Positions 9,401-17,068 of a DNA stretch of 64,000 nt are shown in pieces. The DNA is from Gemmatimonadota bacterium. GTDB taxonomy: Bacteria; Latescibacterota; UBA2968; UBA8231. Below the pieces are notes generated by a model. The model saw only the letters and a list, made by a program, of their open reading frames with translations, was not told the origin of the DNA and did not search any database. A program made the translations under genes and the position numbers. The stretch is from assembly GCA_002712305.1 (NCBI GenBank), contig PATE01000063.1:56773-120772 (forward strand), in the 5' to 3' direction. How positions within the stretch are numbered: position 1 is the stretch's first letter; every line of letters starts with the position of its first letter.

Positions 9401-9646
9401 GTAGCCCCGCATCGTCCAGTATCGAGGCACCACGTCCTTGGTGATCGATGCCAACAGATGGCCGTAGTGAGGCAGTCCGGTGGCGAAGGGAGGACCATCA
9501 TAGAAACGGAAGGGCTTCGTGCGCTGCTCAACGGATTTGCGGTAGAGATCAGCCGACTTCCACCCAGAGAGGATCTCTCGCTCCTGGGCGGCAAAGTCGA
9601 CGTTCGCGGCGACGTCGGCGAACACGGGTTTACGCTTGGCAGCCAT
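6452..9646 (-). CDS. ileS: Isoleucyl-tRNA synthetase, eukaryotic-like (type 2)
   Basis: 1064 residues, longer than the roughly 930-940 of the common bacterial type. The class I HIGH motif appears as HYGH at residues 60-63 within GPPFATGLPHYGHLLA, and the KMSKS loop as KLSKR following EDGRK. The CP1 editing domain (around residues 200-400) has TTPWTLPSN. The C-terminus is a long domain without an obvious final zinc finger, typical of the eukaryotic-like IleRS2 group, members of which are often insensitive to mupirocin. The yggT stop is 2 bp upstream and the DksA-like gene follows after 53 bp, matching the classic yggS-yggT-ileS-lspA-rluD order. Confidence 0.96.
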   Translation of the reverse strand: MAAKRKPVFADVAANVDFAAQEREILSGWKSADLYRKSVEQRTKPFRFYDGPPFATGLPHYGHLLASITKDVVPRYWTMRGYRVERRWGWDCHGLPVENEAEQQLGLKTRRDILEYGIPRFNEFCRSVVLRYTSEWEELIQRLGRWVDWDRQYRTMDVDFMESVWWVFQSLWDKGLIYEGYKSLAYCPRCATPLSNFEVNQGYQDTQDPSITVRFRVRDTERRSLLAWTTTPWTLPSNMGLAVGPDVEYVCVTTVEGEELILAKARLEAVFRKRENEIDHVDPISVDELIGLRYEPLFDNFSSLAEEGAFKVVQADFVSTEDGTGIVHIAPGFGEDDYQLGLRENLPVVCPIDADCRFTDEVSDFEGEFVKDVDTPIIRRLRASGQLFAETSLMHSYPFCWRCDSPLIYRTISTWFVKVEGEVKDKMLAANQQIWWIPEHIRDGRFGKWLEGARDWAISRNRYWGTPLPIWRNEETGEAVCVGSRQQLSELTGKDVDDLHKHCIDDLEIPAPSGDGVLRRVPEVLDCWFESGSMPYAQSHYPFGPREDFEASFPADFISENLDQTRGWFYTLTILAAALFDGPAFKNCIVGGMLLAEDGRKLSKRLKNYPDPSEMLETYGADALRLYLLNSPSMKGEELRLSEDGIKQSLRDVILPLWNAYSFFVTYARIDGWDPAQGTSAPVAHRLDRWILSELQTLLHNINQEMEAYRLYRTVPAMVGFVEKLTNWYIRRSRRRFWKSDDDADKASAYATLYQVLTTFIRALAPVLPFVTEAIYQNLVAPQAGAAGVEATQNGTDGPPESVHLCDMPLADETLRDGELEEQMELATRAVTLGRALRSKHNLKTRQPLQRVFLLPPDEHSREELTQVSGLIADELNIKEVVLVKDEAEISEVSYKPNFRSLGPRFGKRMKEVGAFVSSLSAEQVQGLARGGRLDVADGDIGIEDVDIQRREREDVVVAVDENLCVGLDVQVTDDLRLEGFARELVNRVQNMRKDAGLDVADRIELWIEGPDPVAQSMSAHETYVAGETLAAETHVGAAPEDVTASRTWDVNGTECQISITRVV

Positions 9647-9648
9647 GG

Positions 9649-9933
9649 CTACGGACTAAGGTTGCGAAGGAAGGAAGACAGGACCTGGATCAGCAACATC
9701 AGGATCAGGGGACTGAAATCCAGACCCGTTGACCACAGAGCTTGAGGCATGAAGCGGCGCAATCCGTTCAATGCCGGATCGGTCAAGCCACACAACACCT
9801 GAACAATCCGGTTGTACGGATCGGGATTGACCCAGGAGATGATGACTCGTGCCGTCAGAATCCAGAAATACAGCCACAGCAGTCCGTCAAGAATGCGGAT
9901 GATGTCTTTGACGAAGCCAGTGTGGTCGAACAT
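9649..9933 (-). CDS. YggT-family small membrane protein
   Basis: 94 residues from the ATG at 9933. An upstream in-frame start at 10023 would overlap yggS. It has two hydrophobic segments (about residues 13-35 and 70-90) and the family pattern ARVIISWVNPDPYNRIVQVL, then a conserved short stretch with the Asp-Pro pair TDPALNGLRRFMP. YggT proteins are found next to yggS in many bacteria, with proposed roles in osmotic stress or division-site membrane organisation; no enzymatic role is known. It sits between yggS (10-bp gap) and ileS (2-bp gap). Confidence 0.85.
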   Translation of the reverse strand: MFDHTGFVKDIIRILDGLLWLYFWILTARVIISWVNPDPYNRIVQVLCGLTDPALNGLRRFMPQALWSTGLDFSPLILMLLIQVLSSFLRNLSP

Positions 9934-9943
9934 GATGATCCGA

Positions 9944-10627
9944 TCAGGAGCGGGTGCCGAAAATTGCAGTGCCAATGCGAACCATCGTCGAGCCCTGTTC
10001 GATGGCCAATTCGAAATCTCCACTCATCCCCATCGACAACGTCGACAGGTCGAGGTCGCGACGCTGAGCTACCAAGGCGTCGCGGCAAGACCGCAAAGAT
10101 TGGAAACAGCGCTTCACCTCTGTTTCATCTGCCTGGCTGGCAATCGTCATCAGCCCACCCAGTCGCAACCACGGACTCAGCAAGATCTGATCAGCCAATT
10201 CAGGCAGTTCGTCGGGCGCGGCACCTGCCTGGTGCTCGACGCCAGAGGTATTGACCTGGATCAGTACGTCCATGGTCCGATCTGAACCTTCGGCCCGCTG
10301 AGCCAGGGCCTTGGCAAGTCGCGGACTGTCGACGGACTGCACGCAGTCAAACAACTCGACGGCTTTGCCCGCCTTGTTGCGTTGGAGTTGGCCGATCAGA
10401 TGCCAACGTCCGCCCTGAATTGCAGGCCGCTTCTGTGTCGCTTCCTGGACACGATTCTCACCCAGGTCGGTGACGCCAGCTGCCAATGCAGCCTCGATAT
10501 CCTCGGCGGGTCGGGTCTTGCACACGGCGACGATGGTGATTTCGTCAGGTTGACGGCCAGCACGTTGCGCAGCCTCCTCCACCCGATCGCAGACTCGAGT
10601 CCAGTTGTCTTGGATATCGCTCATCAA
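9944..10627 (-). CDS. YggS/PLPBP-family pyridoxal-phosphate homeostasis protein
   Basis: 227 residues. The family signature TIVAVCKTRPAEDIEAAL places the PLP-binding lysine at residue 37, and the later GENRVQEA and WHLIGQLQRNKAGKAVELFD stretches are diagnostic. SMGMSGDFELAIEQGSTMVRIG at the C-terminus matches the phosphate-binding end of the barrel. These proteins bind PLP without a strong catalytic activity and buffer intracellular PLP and amino-acid pools. ATG codons at 10627 and 10624 are both possible starts. It begins the yggS-yggT-ileS block; about 190 bp separate it from the antiporter gene upstream. Confidence 0.93.
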   Translation of the reverse strand: MMSDIQDNWTRVCDRVEEAAQRAGRQPDEITIVAVCKTRPAEDIEAALAAGVTDLGENRVQEATQKRPAIQGGRWHLIGQLQRNKAGKAVELFDCVQSVDSPRLAKALAQRAEGSDRTMDVLIQVNTSGVEHQAGAAPDELPELADQILLSPWLRLGGLMTIASQADETEVKRCFQSLRSCRDALVAQRRDLDLSTLSMGMSGDFELAIEQGSTMVRIGTAIFGTRS

Positions 10628-10814
10628 GTGCGATCCCGCGCCATGTCTCTCCTAAATGAGCGCCTGATCTCGAGACTCAAGCACGCCAGCCAGCATCCCT
10701 ATGTAGAGAGTTCAGATAAGATTTCGGGCAATCCATAGGAAACAGACAAATATAGCCCTGGGCTGAACCCTACACAACGAAGAGACTCGCCACCGGCCAG
10801 TGGTGCCGGATCTC

Positions 10815-12041
10815 TCAGGCAGGCGATCCTTCTTCGGCAGGGCGCATCATCCAGGCGGACAAGGTCGTGGCCACCAATCCGTAGATCAGCAGATCCACGA
10901 CCACGATCTGCTGCAGCAACAAGGCGTTGGACGGTTGCAACAGATCGGTCAGTCCACCACCGACCAGCACCAGTTCGATCGCCACGATTCCCTTGGGCAG
11001 CAAGAGCCAGCTATTGAGGCTGGTGGCACGGGAGATTCGCGGTTGCCAGAGGATCGGCCCGAGTCCCCGGATCGAAAAAAGCACGATCACCTGAAGAAGG
11101 ACGATCTCGAACAGTCCGGCGGAGGGGGCGGACAACAGCACCTTCACATCCACGCGACTCATGGCGAGGGCGACGAAAAGGAACGATGCCAGCGGACGGG
11201 AGGCGCCGAAAAGCCGATCGAGAGCACGCCCAGATTGGGGACGGAAGGACAAGGCCAGGCCGGCGCCCAGGCCCACGCCGATCCCCAGCAGATCGTAGTG
11301 GTCGATGGCAACGGCACCGAGACTCGACATGAGCAGCAGGGCCACGAGCGCAACAGATCGCCGTTTCAGCACGCTCAACAGCTGCAGAAGCCAGCCAATT
11401 GCGATACCTACGGCTGGCGAGATCCAGACACGTGTGGCGAAGGCGAGCCCATCACCGGCCAGTAGTTTTGACTCATGGAGCCAACCGATCACCCATGTGA
11501 GCAGCACGGTGGCCACGAGTGTACCCACGAGTGCTGCCCCCGCCGACTCATCATCGCGCCAGACACTGGATACGAGCACCGGCCCCCACAACGCCGACAG
11601 AGCGCCCACCAGCAGAGCTGTCGTCCAGACCTGGTCGGCGATCAGGAAACAGCCCAAGGTGACGACCAGAGCGCCCACCACCGTGGATGCGGTGACGATG
11701 CCGAGGAAGTGACCATGCGTTGAAGAGGAGGGCCAGCCAAACCCGATGCCCACCAGCAAACCAGCCCACAGGCCGACGAAACGCAGCACGAGTTCCTGCA
11801 TGTCGGGGGATGGATTTCCCACACTCAGGCCGGTGGCACCGACAATCAATCCGGCGCCAACCCACCCCCACAACGTGGGCAGGCTGAGCCGCTCGCACAC
11901 GCGCTGCATCGTCAGAGCCAGGAGCAGAACGGTCCCTGTCACCCACAGGACATCGATCCGCGAATCATTGCTGATTTGCGGATCAGAGGCCGAGAAACTG
12001 GCCAGAGCCAGCAGGATGACACAGACGGCCAGAGTTCGCAC
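10815..12041 (-). CDS. Cation:proton antiporter-like (CPA2/Kef-type) membrane protein
   Basis: 408 residues with about twelve hydrophobic segments. The N-terminal pattern LLLALTMQRVCERLSLPTLWGWVGAGLIVG, with a Leu-Pro before a Gly-rich helix, is typical of the Na+/H+ exchanger domain of CPA2 proteins. The central part is poorly conserved. I cannot see the usual Asp-Asp or Gln-Asp ion-binding pair of classical members, so transported ions are uncertain. A short hydrophobic stretch precedes the core (residues 3-18) and may be an extra helix or signal. It lies 57 bp after secDF on the same strand, with a strong palindromic stem-loop in the gap. Confidence 0.65.
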   Translation of the reverse strand: MRTLAVCVILLALASFSASDPQISNDSRIDVLWVTGTVLLLALTMQRVCERLSLPTLWGWVGAGLIVGATGLSVGNPSPDMQELVLRFVGLWAGLLVGIGFGWPSSSTHGHFLGIVTASTVVGALVVTLGCFLIADQVWTTALLVGALSALWGPVLVSSVWRDDESAGAALVGTLVATVLLTWVIGWLHESKLLAGDGLAFATRVWISPAVGIAIGWLLQLLSVLKRRSVALVALLLMSSLGAVAIDHYDLLGIGVGLGAGLALSFRPQSGRALDRLFGASRPLASFLFVALAMSRVDVKVLLSAPSAGLFEIVLLQVIVLFSIRGLGPILWQPRISRATSLNSWLLLPKGIVAIELVLVGGGLTDLLQPSNALLLQQIVVVDLLIYGLVATTLSAWMMRPAEEGSPA

Positions 12042-12063
12042 GCGGCACCGGCTCCGGTGGTGG

Positions 12064-12087
12064 CCGGAGGCCGGGAATGGCCTCCGG
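12064..12087. repeat. Perfect 9-bp stem-loop in the secDF-antiporter gap
   Basis: CCGGAGGCC at 12064-12072 and GGCCTCCGG at 12079-12087 are exact reverse complements around a 6-nt loop. A smaller palindrome (CACCGG-CT-CCGGTG, 12045-12058) lies next to it. No T-run follows on the minus strand, so it looks more like an intercistronic mRNA-stabilising or REP-like hairpin than an intrinsic terminator. Confidence 0.55.
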
Positions 12088-12098
12088 TATCTCGATGG

Positions 12099-14750
12099 CT
12101 ACTTCTTTTCGTTCGCCTCAGCGCGCATGTGACCGTAGTACAGTGTCGGGCTGGCGATAAAGACCGACGAATACGTACCGACGAAGACGCCGATGACGAG
12201 AGTGATGGTGAAGTCGCGGATGACCTCTCCACCCCAGATCATCAGCACGACGACGGCCAACAACGTCGTCAGCGATGTCACCACGGTACGACTGAGACAC
12301 TCGTTGATACTGACATTCAGTAAGTCGCCAAAGGCCAGTTTCTTAGAGGACAGCAGATTCTCACGGATTCGATCGAACACGACAATCGTGTCATTGAGCG
12401 AATAACCGACGATGGCAAGAATACCGGCAACAACGGCCAGGGTCACCTCCACATTGAGCAGAGACAACACGCCCATTGTTAGCAATACGTCGTGGAATAG
12501 CGCGACAACGGCGGCGATCCCGTAGAGGAACTGTTTGAAGCGCCACGCCATGTAAACGAGGATCAGCGCAAGGGATACAAGCACAGCGCGCACAGCAGCT
12601 CCCGTCAGTTCCTCACCGATTCGGGGTCCAACCTTCTCCTGGCGTCGCACCCATTCAAACTCGCTAATGCTCTGCCCGAGGCCGGCGCGCAAGGAGGCCT
12701 TGATCCCGTCTGCCACGTCGGTACCGGACTCACTTTCGGTCACGCGAATCAACACATCCTGATCCGATCCAAACTGCTTGATCTCGCTGGCACTCAAGTC
12801 AGCCGTCCGATCGCCGATCTGAACGGAACGCAACTCCTGGCGAATGTCCTCGATCTCCACTGGAGGATCGAAATGCAGCTCGAGAAGGGTGCCTCCGGCA
12901 AAGTCGATGCCGGGCTTGAGACCATTGATGGTACCGATGGAAACCAGACCGACCGTCAACACCGCAGCTGAGGCCAACAGGGCCACTTTGCGCAGATTGA
13001 TAAACGGAATGGCCACCTTCGACAACACATCGACGGGACCGATGCTGAGACTCGTCGTGCTGCTGCGAGACGTGATCAGATTCAAGATCGCTCTGGTCAC
13101 GACGAAAGCGGTGAACAAACTGGACACGATACCGACGCAGAGGGTCAATGCGAATCCGCGAATGGGGCCGGTGCCGAATTCGTAGAGGACGATACCGACC
13201 ATGAAGGTCGTGATATTCGCGTCGACGATGGCCGACAATGCGTTGCTGTAACCGGAATCGATGGCGGCGCGCACGGTCTTGCCCGTACGCAATTCTTCTC
13301 GAATCCGCTCGAAGATCAGCACGTTGGCGTCGACGGCCATACCGATGGTCAGGATAATGCCGGCAATGCCCGGCAGGGTCAGGGTCGCATGGAATCCGGC
13401 GAGGATTGCCAATACGAAGATCATATTCAGCGTCAGCGCCACATTGGCGACGATGCCCACAACACGGTAGTAGAGGATCATGAAGGTGACCACAGTGATC
13501 AGACTGATCAGGCCTGCGACCTTGCCTTGCTCGATCGAATCATGACCCAGAGAGGGGCCGACCGTTCGATCTTCGATGATCTCGACCTTCGCTGGCAGTG
13601 CGCCCGCTCGCAGGACGATGGCCAGATCTTTGGCCTCTTCCTGCGTGCCCGATCCGGTAATGATCGAACGACCGTCCATGATCTTGGTCTGAATGACGGG
13701 TGCGGAGTAGACGGCCCCGTCGAGGACGATGGCCAGACGGTCCTGGATATGGGCTCCCGTGATTCGCCGGAAGAGACGCACACCCTCATCGGTGGTTCGC
13801 AGATCGACGATCGGCTGGCCCATGTATTCGACACTCTGGCCGATGGAAACCTGAGCGTCAGCGATCATGTTCCCCGTCATCTCGGCTTTCGTGCGCGCCA
13901 GATACAGGATGTAGTACCGATTGCCCTCGGGCCCCTCGGCTTTGCTCGTGAAGAGGAATTCCACGTCATCGGGAATCACGCCCTGCGCGCGCTCATCGGC
14001 GAGCATCGCCTTTACGGCCGTCACGTCCCGCTGCATCACGGCAACTTCGCTACCCAGGCGCACCAGACGCGCCAACAGGCGTCGGGAATCGTCCTCCGGT
14101 GTGGTGACCTCGTCTGTAACGTCGAACAAACCCGACTCGCCCTCAGCACTCTCTTCACCGAACAAACTGGGTGCGACGGCGGCCGTATCGGCGGCAGCGT
14201 CTTGTGTGGACGCCTCCTGGGCGTCATCGACGGCATCGACCTCAGCAGGTGCCGTGTCACCATCAAGCCTCGCGGCCAGCACCGCATCGATTCTCTGTAG
14301 AAGTCGATCGCGATCCTCGTCGGGTTCCACGAGCTGGAACTCGAGCAGGGCCGTCTGCCCAATGAGATTCTTGGCGCGCTCGACATCCTGAAGACCGGGC
14401 AATTCAACGATGATCCGCGTTTCACCCTGTCGCTGAATGGTCGGTTCGGCTACGCCGAACTGATCGACTCGATTGCGGATGACTTCCTGCGCACGATCGA
14501 CCGCATCGCGAGCCTCTTCAGGGCTCAGACCCTCCGTGACCACCTCCATGACCAAGTGGATGCCGCCTTGCAGGTCCAGGCCCAGATTGATGGACTTGCG
14601 CTGCAGATCGTAGTAGGTGGCCGGCGTGTCGTGCTCAAGTGCTTCGCGCTGGTCGGGGGCCATTCCGTAGAATTCGACCGTCGGATACAGGTACATCACG
14701 GCCGTCACCAGGAGGGCGAGGATGAGCAGGGGTTTCCAATTCTGTTTCAT
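12099..14750 (-). CDS. secDF: SecD-SecF fusion, Sec translocon accessory subunit
   Basis: 883 residues, with SecD followed by SecF in one chain. SecD begins with one membrane helix and DLQRKSINLGLDLQGGIHLVMEV, the canonical SecD motif. The large periplasmic P1 region ends in ITGSGTQEEAKDLAIVLRAGALP. The SecD membrane block has GMAVDANVLIFERIREE, with the conserved Asp of RND-type proton relay. SecF begins after about residue 590 with its own GIDFAGG motif and ends with the second block GYSLNDTIVVFDRIREN. Residues about 165-225 of SecD are an acidic, Ala/Asp/Glu-rich insertion, probably a flexible loop. SecDF uses proton motive force to pull exported proteins. It lies between apbE and the antiporter gene, all minus. 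Confidence 0.96.
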   Translation of the reverse strand: MKQNWKPLLILALLVTAVMYLYPTVEFYGMAPDQREALEHDTPATYYDLQRKSINLGLDLQGGIHLVMEVVTEGLSPEEARDAVDRAQEVIRNRVDQFGVAEPTIQRQGETRIIVELPGLQDVERAKNLIGQTALLEFQLVEPDEDRDRLLQRIDAVLAARLDGDTAPAEVDAVDDAQEASTQDAAADTAAVAPSLFGEESAEGESGLFDVTDEVTTPEDDSRRLLARLVRLGSEVAVMQRDVTAVKAMLADERAQGVIPDDVEFLFTSKAEGPEGNRYYILYLARTKAEMTGNMIADAQVSIGQSVEYMGQPIVDLRTTDEGVRLFRRITGAHIQDRLAIVLDGAVYSAPVIQTKIMDGRSIITGSGTQEEAKDLAIVLRAGALPAKVEIIEDRTVGPSLGHDSIEQGKVAGLISLITVVTFMILYYRVVGIVANVALTLNMIFVLAILAGFHATLTLPGIAGIILTIGMAVDANVLIFERIREELRTGKTVRAAIDSGYSNALSAIVDANITTFMVGIVLYEFGTGPIRGFALTLCVGIVSSLFTAFVVTRAILNLITSRSSTTSLSIGPVDVLSKVAIPFINLRKVALLASAAVLTVGLVSIGTINGLKPGIDFAGGTLLELHFDPPVEIEDIRQELRSVQIGDRTADLSASEIKQFGSDQDVLIRVTESESGTDVADGIKASLRAGLGQSISEFEWVRRQEKVGPRIGEELTGAAVRAVLVSLALILVYMAWRFKQFLYGIAAVVALFHDVLLTMGVLSLLNVEVTLAVVAGILAIVGYSLNDTIVVFDRIRENLLSSKKLAFGDLLNVSINECLSRTVVTSLTTLLAVVVLMIWGGEVIRDFTITLVIGVFVGTYSSVFIASPTLYYGHMRAEANEKK

Positions 14751-14792
14751 CTCGTATCGCTTCTGTGTTTCGCGACCCAGCTCGGGCCGAAC

Positions 14793-15830
14793 CTATTCCT
14801 GTGAGGCGACGCGGTTTGGTTCCTCGTCGCCCTGTAGTTGGGCACGAACGCCATCGGAGGCGACGCGCTGTAATTGTCCATCTTCCTCGTAGTACACCAA
14901 CACCTCAAGGCTGTCATCTTCGGCGGCCCATTCCAATGCGACTCTCGGGCCCGCAACGAACGCTGCCGTGGCCAACATGTCCGCCGCTGCGGCTGAGGTG
15001 GCCCAGGCGGTGGCAGAGACCGCCCGACGGGAAGGGTACCCCGTCTGTGGATCGAGGAGATGGTGGAATCTTGTCCCCTCAAACTCAAAAGTCTGTTCGT
15101 AGTCACCCGACGTGGCCAATGCCGGCAAACCGAGATCGTCGATGACGATGATTCGGTCCGGCTCCCGCGGGTGTTGTACGCCAAATCGCCAAGGCCGCCC
15201 ATCCGGCTTCACACCCCAGAAGCGAATGTCGCCCCCCGCTTCGATCATCCCTGCCGAAACGCCGGCTCCGCGCAGTTGAATCACCGCCTGATCGACGGCA
15301 TATCCCTTTGCCGCGGCGCCCAGATCGAGCCGGACATTCGCATCGAGAAAACGTACATCCACTCCGTTCCACGCCACCAGGTGCCAGCCACTGTGTTGGC
15401 GACCTGAGGCGACCTGCTCACCAGCTGGCGGTCTCACCGCCTCAGGAAAACCCCATACCGCCGTCAGCGCACCGAGGGCGGGATCGAATCGATTCTCCGT
15501 CTGCTCCGTCCGCCGCTCAATGCGCTGCAGCAGGTCGGCCATGGACCGAGACACGATCACCGGCTGCTGTGCTGCCAGCCGATTGATTTTCGACAACTCG
15601 CTACTGCTGTCATAGTTACTGGCGATGGCTTCGACATCGGCGATCGCCTTTCGACCGAGTTCCACGACCCGGGTCGTCATCTCCGGATCGTCGACATACA
15701 ATGTCATGCGCACCATGGTGCCCATGGCAATGTGGTAGTCGTCTACTGGTTCGACCGATGGCGAGCGCAGAAACCACAACAGGACCAGCAGCCCAGCAAC
15801 GGGTGCCAGCCATCGACGCACCGCCCTCAC
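14793..15830 (-). CDS. apbE: FAD:protein FMN transferase (ApbE family)
   Basis: 345 residues. An N-terminal hydrophobic segment (LAPVAGLLVLLWFL) implies export or membrane anchoring. The ApbE domain starts with HIAMGTMVRMTLYV, which matches the family's MGT motif. RLDLGAAAKGYAVDQAV near residues 165-180 is the diagnostic GA-AKGYA motif, and AGGDIRFWGVKPDG follows. Near the C-terminus, HHLLDPQTGYPSRRAVSATAWA matches the H-x-x-DP-x-TG-x-P signature. ApbE attaches FMN to periplasmic flavoproteins such as Na+-NQR or Rnf subunits, none of which lie in this window. It is 4 bp after the polyprenyl synthase gene and 42 bp before secDF. Confidence 0.93.
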   Translation of the reverse strand: MRAVRRWLAPVAGLLVLLWFLRSPSVEPVDDYHIAMGTMVRMTLYVDDPEMTTRVVELGRKAIADVEAIASNYDSSSELSKINRLAAQQPVIVSRSMADLLQRIERRTEQTENRFDPALGALTAVWGFPEAVRPPAGEQVASGRQHSGWHLVAWNGVDVRFLDANVRLDLGAAAKGYAVDQAVIQLRGAGVSAGMIEAGGDIRFWGVKPDGRPWRFGVQHPREPDRIIVIDDLGLPALATSGDYEQTFEFEGTRFHHLLDPQTGYPSRRAVSATAWATSAAAADMLATAAFVAGPRVALEWAAEDDSLEVLVYYEEDGQLQRVASDGVRAQLQGDEEPNRVASQE

Positions 15831-15834
15831 TCCC

Positions 15835-16824
15835 TCAACTGTCGCGTTCGACCACGAGACGCACTGCTGTCTCCAGTATGCTGCGGGCGACGGAGGGCTC
15901 TACCACCTCCAGGCACTTGAGAGCCTCCGCCGCGTAGTCATGGGCCGTGGCACTGGCGGCGGCAACACCGTCGTGCCGATGCACAAACTCCAAAATCTGC
16001 TGCCGATCGCTCTCGCCCGCATCTTGAGTGCCCAGCAGGGTGACGATCGATTCCCGTTCACCTGTCTCTGCCGCAGCCAAGGCGCGGATCAGGGGCAAGG
16101 TGATTTTTCCCTCCCGCAAGTCGTGTCCGACGGGCTTGCCAAGAGTGGCCGCATCACCGGTGAAGTCGAGGATGTCATCGGCGATCTGAAATGCCAATCC
16201 CAGATACTCACCGTAGCGGGTCAGACCCTCTACGACCTGTTTGTCTGCCCCCGTCATCAGGGGGCCGATCCGACAAGCAGCAGAGATCAGCGACGCCGTC
16301 TTGTCACCGACCATGGAGAAATAGGACTCCTCCGCCGTATCCGTCTGCTGTCCGATCTGAACTTCATGGATCTCGCCCTGACTCAACCGTTCTGTCGCGT
16401 GCGACACGGCGCCAAGGGCTTCCAGATTGCCCAAGCTGACCAGCAGACACAAAGCGCGGGCCAACAGGAAGTCACCCATCAGGACGGCGATGTGGTCATC
16501 CCAGCGAGCATTGACCGAAGCCTTGCCCCGCCTGGTGGTGGCGGCATCGACGACGTCGTCATGAACGACCGTCGCCGCGTGAATCATCTCCACGCCAACA
16601 CCCGCGTCGATCACCCGATCGTCCCAAAGACCCGTGGCACGAGCACACAGAATCGTAAGGGCGGGACGCAGGCGTTTGCCCTTGAGACCCGCCATATACC
16701 GGGCCACGTCATGAACCATAGCCACGTCTGACTGGAGGATCTCATCCAGTCGATGCTCAAATTGGTCGATTTCGCTCTGGATCGGCCCCAGCAGGGGATC
16801 CATCGAGCCCGGAGAGGCGGTCAT
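15835..16824 (-). CDS. Long-chain polyprenyl diphosphate synthase
   Basis: 329 residues from the ATG at 16824; an ATG at 16803 is also possible, and an in-frame start as far as 16923 would overlap the promoter. GLKGKRLRPALTIL is the conserved substrate-binding stretch. The first aspartate-rich motif is HAATVVHDDVVDAATTRRG, and the second is FQIADDILDFTGD. These E-type prenyltransferases extend FPP or GGPP with isopentenyl diphosphate to make quinone side chains or lipid-carrier precursors. Chain length (hepta-, octa- or decaprenyl) cannot be fixed by eye. It is the first gene of the run continuing to apbE and secDF. The leader contains a terminator-like hairpin and a near-consensus promoter. 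Confidence 0.9.
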   Translation of the reverse strand: MTASPGSMDPLLGPIQSEIDQFEHRLDEILQSDVAMVHDVARYMAGLKGKRLRPALTILCARATGLWDDRVIDAGVGVEMIHAATVVHDDVVDAATTRRGKASVNARWDDHIAVLMGDFLLARALCLLVSLGNLEALGAVSHATERLSQGEIHEVQIGQQTDTAEESYFSMVGDKTASLISAACRIGPLMTGADKQVVEGLTRYGEYLGLAFQIADDILDFTGDAATLGKPVGHDLREGKITLPLIRALAAAETGERESIVTLLGTQDAGESDRQQILEFVHRHDGVAAASATAHDYAAEALKCLEVVEPSVARSILETAVRLVVERDS

Positions 16825-16855
16825 CGGTGGGGCAAAAAGGGCCGCGGGCGACGAG

Positions 16856-16875
16856 AAAAACGGGCAAAACGCCCG
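16856..16875 (-). terminator. Intrinsic terminator-like hairpin in the polyprenyl synthase leader
   Basis: Read on the minus strand: CGGGC, a GTTTT loop, GCCCG, then TTTTT. This is the form of a small rho-independent terminator. It lies after the predicted promoter at 16895-16923 but before the chosen ATG at 16824, so it could act as an attenuator of the operon. With only 5 bp it is modest, and a chance match is possible. Confidence 0.4.
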
Positions 16876-16894
16876 TAAGTACACGAAAACGCAG

Positions 16895-16923
16895 AAATTA
16901 GCGCTCGAAAGAGAAAGTGTCAA
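16895..16923 (-). promoter_or_regulatory. Predicted sigma70-type promoter for the polyprenyl synthase-apbE-secDF operon
   Basis: On the minus strand TTGACA (16918-16923) is followed by a 17-bp spacer and TAATTT (16895-16900). The -35 hexamer is consensus and the spacing ideal. Predicted transcription start is near 16888, about 64 nt before the chosen start codon. Confidence 0.6.
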
Positions 16924-17068
16924 CGCGTTGCTAGAGTGTGTTTTGGCGATCTGATCCCCGGATCGGTGGAGTCCATCGCTGCCTTTGCCTACCCTGTATC
17001 ACCGACAAAGAAGCGACTTGTGGTCGCGCATGTTGTGACTGGTCAAACCTCCATCGCGAGAAACACCT

